From Scleroderma bovista (lineage: Eukaryota; Basidiomycota; Agaricomycetes; Boletales; Sclerodermataceae): a stretch of 64,000 bases of DNA. The notes beneath the pieces are model-generated. The model saw only the letters and a program-made list of their open reading frames with translations, was not told the origin of the DNA and searched no databases. The DNA lies in NCBI GenBank assembly GCA_037178675.1, contig JAYMGJ010000006.1, positions 1-64,000 of the forward strand, written 5' to 3'. This document shows, piece after piece, positions 59,696-64,000 of this stretch. The translations under genes were made by a program, and so were the position numbers. The stretch's first letter is position 1. Each line of letters opens with the position of its first letter.

Positions 59696-62198
59696 CTAGT
59701 CTTCATCGACATCGCTGTCGGACGGAAACCTTTGAGACATTCTTCTCCGTGTTCGTCGGGTCTGGTCTTCAACTCGCAATTTCTCAGTCCAGTCCTCCAG
59801 GGAGTGCGACATCTTGGAAAGTCCTTTCCACTCATGACGCGCTACAACACTTCCCCCAACATGCGAGCCTTCCCAACCTACGCTCATCAAAACAGGTTCC
59901 TATAGACACATAAGCTGAGGGATGTATGACCCGCGGAAAAAACACTACCATTGAGCTCCAACTAACGTCACGAACACAGACGGTCTCACGAGATCCAGTT
60001 GATGGATCGGGTTCAGGACTAGATGGCTCAAATGACATAGGCAACGTCTGAGCACGATCTAGGATCTGGACGATACGGCCATCGAGTGACCAGATCTGTA
60101 TAAACCACTTGGTGCAGTTTACCATTGATTGTGGACGTGATAAATACGCACGTGGATCCTTCCATCAGCGGAACCAGAATATATGTATTTGCCACCGGTG
60201 GTCTCCGCAGGACTAAAGTTACAGCGAATGAGCGTTCGCAAGACAGCATGACCTCGGTAGGTCATTACGCTGCAATCATTCGGGTGCGCACGGTATGTGG
60301 GCTTGGGATAATGCCCATATCTTTGATGATGTTGAATCAGCTGTAAACAGTGTAAACCGGACTTACCTGTAATCATAGTTAGGACTTCTGAAATCCCTGT
60401 CGCAGATCTTGTCAAAGTTATCACTGCTGCACATTTTGCGCAGATCCCACAACCGAAGAGCTTGGTCCTTTCCGTTTGAGATGATGTACCTACCATCCCC
60501 TTTGGCTGATACGTTGGTTATACCTTCTGTATGTCCCACTAGAATACCTGACGGCTTCGGTGACGCTCCCAACGAACGTCTATCCCTGTTGGACGGCATC
60601 CGCAGATGGACCGTGACCAGGATCGACCAACTTACCAGACTTTGATAAAAGTATCATCGGAAGCACTGACCAGCACGTTTCCCGATGAAGAGTCAGCCCA
60701 GCAACAACTATTTACGTCATCCTCATGAGCATCAATTTTTACTGTTCTCCTGTCTGCCAAAAGATCATATACTGAAAGAAACTTAACCAAATGTTTAAAT
60801 CAAACACCCGAACATACCAAAAATGTGGCCACTACCTCCGGCGATTACTTCATTGCCATCAGCAGAAAATCTACAGCTCCAAATTCCGAAAGCATCTTCA
60901 TCGTAGTGACCCCATAAGGAGCGAGCTTGTCGTCGTGGTTGGTCAGCAAACCGTATCGGCGTCTGTACAGTGGAAGAATCTAATGTACTGGCCATATATA
61001 CCGTTGGTGTCTGAAAACCATGAGCACGAAGGTAGTCCCTAACTGAGCTTTTGCTCACAATTGAGGAGTAAATTAGCCTATTATAAATATGATTGAGCAA
61101 TGGTCCGGGATCTCTGTCCACTTCGTGCAACCTACCTTTCATTGTCTGGACTTAAGTGGGAATCGGTGATTGTCCATCTACCTCGGTGACCTTGAATAAT
61201 TTTGAGTACTTTGAGTGTAGACTCGTTGTCGTGATCATTGTCATTCCAGTTAGATGTAGCAGGTCGCATGATGCGTTGGCGTCGTCTAGTGCGCTTCAAT
61301 GGTGGTGCTGCCATATCATATACTTGGAGACGGAAATCTACACACAAAATTAACTTGCAAACCTTGGGGTCCTAACCCGTACCTACCTTGACTACATGTA
61401 TAATAGAATGATGAGTCTACGTACTCGCTGTGGTCAGTCAGTGGGAAGAGTAAAGAACTTAGTGAAAGCACCTCGCGAAAACTGGCCAACATAAAGGTTG
61501 GCCCCATGAGAGGCGACCGCGGTTCCATTGCTGTTTGGTATGAGATCCTGTGGAATGATCTTCCATACCGGTAGCCATTCCTCCAGATGTTATGTACTCA
61601 CGCCCATCAATTCCTCTCTTTGAATACCATCCCCCCTGGAGGATCTGTCCAGGAGAACCCGGGAAACGTTCTTATGTCCCTTCTGCGTCTTCAGGTGGTT
61701 GATAACACGGCCAAATTCACCGCTCAACAAGAGGTTTACTCCGGCTACTTGGGGTTCCTCGTGCGGGGAAAACCACTGCTCATACCAAGGCGTTGAACGG
61801 TAAACTCCCGGTATATAATCGTCGTCGTCGTCGTCGTCGTCTCCCTCGGCAATAGAGGCCGATCCACCACCATGAAACAATCCCATAATAGTACCATATG
61901 GCCACGTCGTCGTAGTTCGCTGAGACGGCTCGCTAGGTTGCAATTGCTGCAGGTCGAACAGGTCTGGAACAAAGGAACAATATTTTAGCGGCAGATTGGC
62001 ACTATCATTAAAGTGCCTACATCGCAAAATCTGCGATATTGAGGAATTGTCGCCCGGTACAGCAGGGCCATCGTCATTGTCGATCTCCAGCTCAAAGGCG
62101 TCCTCGTCATCATCAAGACAAGCGTCAGGACTTTCGTACGCCCGGTCGTCGTCATCGGACGGCGTGTCGACGACGTCAAAGGTAGACTCATCTGCCAT
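59696..62198 (-). CDS. WD40 protein of the LEC14B/DCAF11 type
   Basis: Candidate substrate receptor of CRL4 ubiquitin ligases. ATG 62196-62198 (MADESTFDVVDTPSDDDDRA). Acidic N-terminus with a run of eight Asp (about 61825-61846, a GTC/GAC repeat), then WYEQWFSPHEEPQVAGVNLL. Repeats follow over several short introns: HYDEDAFGIWSCRFSADGNE..AGGSGHIFVYDL, HEDDVNSCCWAD..SASDDTFIKVWD, HTEGITNVSAKGDGRYIISN..QALRLWDLRK, a GHAVLRTLIRCNFSP..YSGSADGRIHIWSLD repeat and RDVSWSSMEPVL. The DxR-type WD motif needed for DDB1 binding is present in LWDLRK. Ends RFPSDSDVDED at 59696-59698. Divergent from the TBL1-like gene over 67 bp. Confidence 0.87.
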
Positions 62199-62265
62199 GG
62201 TGATGGACTGCTGTTAACTCAAGACATCTTTGTTTTCCAACTCCGCCGCGCATTCTACTCTCAAC
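62199..62265. promoter_or_regulatory. 67-bp divergent promoter, DCAF11-like / TBL1-like
   Basis: The two start codons are only 67 bp apart, so both transcripts must start inside or overlap in 5' UTR. No TATA is seen. Confidence 0.45.
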
Positions 62266-64000
62266 ATGAAGGCCCCCATTACCATCACCGCGGATGAAGT
62301 CAACTGTCTCATCCTTGCCTATTTCCAGGATTCTGGTTTGTCTACATGTGATGCTCGTTACGCACACTCTTATCCCCTTCAGGCCTTCAACATTCCGCGT
62401 TCACTCTTCGTATGGAGGCCCGTCTTGATCACTCTCAACACATCAAGAAACCCGTTCCGCGTGGAGAGTTGGTCGAACTTCTCGGCAAAGCCCTTTTTTA
62501 CAGCGAGGTAGAGGCCCACTGGAGGAGTGACAGCCTTGCAACCAACTGCAAAGCCAGCTTCTCTCTTCTAGAACACCATGTCTGCTCAGCCGATGCTGAA
62601 GAGCCTTCCGAACCCACACGAATCAACGGCCAATCAGGCTCATTAAATGTAGCAGGAGATAGTGTTAGCAAACGAAAGTCTGCTACGCCCTTTAGCGAGG
62701 ACGGACGCGTCGAAAAACGTGCTAGGAAGGAAGCTGAAGAGAAGGAGTCAGCAATGAGCATTGACAGTGCGTTCTTCGTTTCACGACAGGCTCTTGTCAC
62801 GAGAACTTTCCTACACAGCTTCACCCAAGACGACCCCGAAGGAGGGGAAGTCGCCCTCTGAGCTGCAACCGTCACTTTCCGAGAGTGCTGTCAAAAAACA
62901 CAGATCAAAACGAGTCTCTTCGGTCGTGGATCACAAAGCAGAGGGAATATGCGTATTGCGAGCCCATGCTTCAGAGGTAAGATTCTTCCCAAAGGCAATT
63001 CAGTCCCGGTCAACAAGTGTGTTCAGGTTTTTGTGGCTTCCTGGAATCCAGTGATCCCAGGAAGCTTGATAACTGGGTAGGCAATATGCCTGGTCTGGTG
63101 ACCATTATTTACCCTTTCCTAGTTCGCGGGATGCCACAGTCATCTATTGGGATATCCCCATTGCCCCGCACGATATGTCACTTAACTATCCACCACTCCC
63201 TACCATGAAGCTCAGTCTCACCAACAATTCTCAAGCTGATCTAACCTCCCTGGACTGGAATCATGACGGGTCACTTGTAGCCATTGGGTCATATGACTCG
63301 GTGCTTCGGATATGCCATGCATCAGGCAAAACGCACATGATTGATGATCATCACAAAGTAGAGAGCAGCTACTACATTCTTTCTACTTGCTAACGCTATG
63401 CAGGGCCCAGTGTTTGCCGCCAAGTTCTCACCCACTGGCCAATGGATAGTTACCGCGAGCCTAGACAATACGTCGTGTGTATGGGACGTGAAAAGCAAGA
63501 CGCTATATCGGCAATATCGAGATCACGAAGGTCTGCTTTCATCCCATAGATTCTTATGGAGCATTCATGAGGCATTCGTTGGAAGCTTGTTGTCTAGATG
63601 TGGAATGGCTTAATGATTTCACATTTGCTAGTGGTGGAAGCGACCGTGTGATTCACATTGTTTCTCTCTACTCAACCAAGTCATTATATGCGCTCAGGTT
63701 TGTTGTGATTCTATGCTCGCTGTCAACGCATCCTCACAGATTTTGGCACAGGGGTCATACTGGCGAGCTGACCATGATAAAGTGCAACCCATCTCGGACT
63801 CGTCTAGCCTCCTGTTCGGATGATGCCACTGCACGAATTTGGAATTTAGAAACCGTCGCAGACGAGACACCTGTCCCCGTGGTCTTAATGGGTCACACAC
63901 GATGCGTTACCTCCGTTAAGTGGTGTCCCGCCATCGTTTCGGGGGCTCACGAGCTCGTCGCCACGTATGTCTCCGAGTGAGCACTCGAGAGTTTTGCCAG
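62266..64000 (+). CDS. TBL1/SIF2-type corepressor WD40 protein, 3' end beyond window
   Basis: LisH + WD40 subunit of SET3/SMRT-like histone deacetylase complexes. ATG 62266 (MKAPITITADEVNCLILAYF) is a LisH start; after an intron FQHSAFALRMEARLDHSQHI completes it. A charged linker (KRKSATPFSEDGRVEKRARK) leads to the beta-propeller: VLRAHASEVFVASWNPVIPG (over an intron), LTSLDWNHDGSLVAIGSYDS, GPVFAAKFSPTGQWIVTASL with CVWDVKSKTLYRQY, DVEWLNDFTFASGGSDRVIH, GHTGELTMIKCNPSRTRLAS with TARIWNLE, and GHTRCVTSVKWCP. The window ends exactly at an intron acceptor (GTATGT donor near 63964, CAG at 63998-64000). Confidence 0.9.

Overview
The window is nuclear DNA of a filamentous basidiomycete, most likely an Agaricomycete. 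Evidence: dense genes on both strands with many introns of about 50 nt (GT..AG plus at least three GC..AG), an intron-bearing tRNA-Leu, and fungus-specific families (PacC/RIM101, PalI/SUR7, HET, Zn2Cys6, ankyrin-CCCH, fungal APH kinases, Lsb5-like VHS-GAT). Gene models were spliced by eye; outer coordinates are firm where a start and stop are quoted, while exon borders are inferred from consensus sites and family conservation.

Layout. 1-11.3 kb: 3' part of ADE5,7 (purine synthesis), an ankyrin+CCCH protein, a GpsA-type glycerol-3-phosphate dehydrogenase, the Golgi t-SNARE SED5, a NOP6-like nucleolar RRM protein and a low-complexity protein of unknown role. 11.4-15.1 kb: a segmental duplication. 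Each block carries a microsomal glutathione S-transferase (MAPEG/MGST3-like) gene and the 5' part of RRB1 (ribosome assembly WD40). Both MGST copies look intact; only the right RRB1 copy is functional and the left is a relic. 16.4-21.7 kb: a PA28-gamma-like proteasome activator (PSME3) and the TFIID subunit TAF1 share a 131-bp divergent promoter. 22.7-25.9 kb: the pH-response regulator PacC/RIM101 and a myosin regulatory light chain share a short divergent promoter packed with PacC-type hexamers. 26-32.5 kb: a conserved fungal protein often labelled 'BTB domain transcription factor', a VHS-GAT (Lsb5/GGA-like) trafficking protein, a FAR1-like DNA-binding protein and UTP11. 32.6-37.1 kb: a secreted PLC-like phosphodiesterase, tRNA-Leu(AAG), a divergent pair of transcription factors (small Zn2Cys6 protein and bHLH) and a BSP-family metallopeptidase. 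37.2-45.7 kb: the Pol II CTD phosphatase FCP1, a decayed HET-domain gene, a PalI/RIM9-like membrane sensor and a GNAT acetyltransferase. 45.8-52.7 kb: alanyl-tRNA synthetase and elongation factor 2, divergent. 53-64 kb: a degenerate and an intact copy of an aminoglycoside-phosphotransferase-like kinase gene, a conserved protein of unknown function, a HIT hydrolase, a beta-trefoil-like protein, a DCAF11/LEC14B WD40 protein and the 5' part of a TBL1/SIF2-type corepressor subunit.

Most genes are housekeeping (translation, ribosome assembly, Pol II transcription, trafficking) arranged in close divergent or convergent pairs. No gene cluster for a single pathway and no intact transposon was seen. 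The strongest non-coding signal is the array of eight GCCARG/CYTGGC hexamers in 109 bp in front of pacC, which suggests autoregulation. A recurring theme is local duplication followed by decay of one copy (RRB1, the APH-like kinase) and a HET gene broken by small indels.
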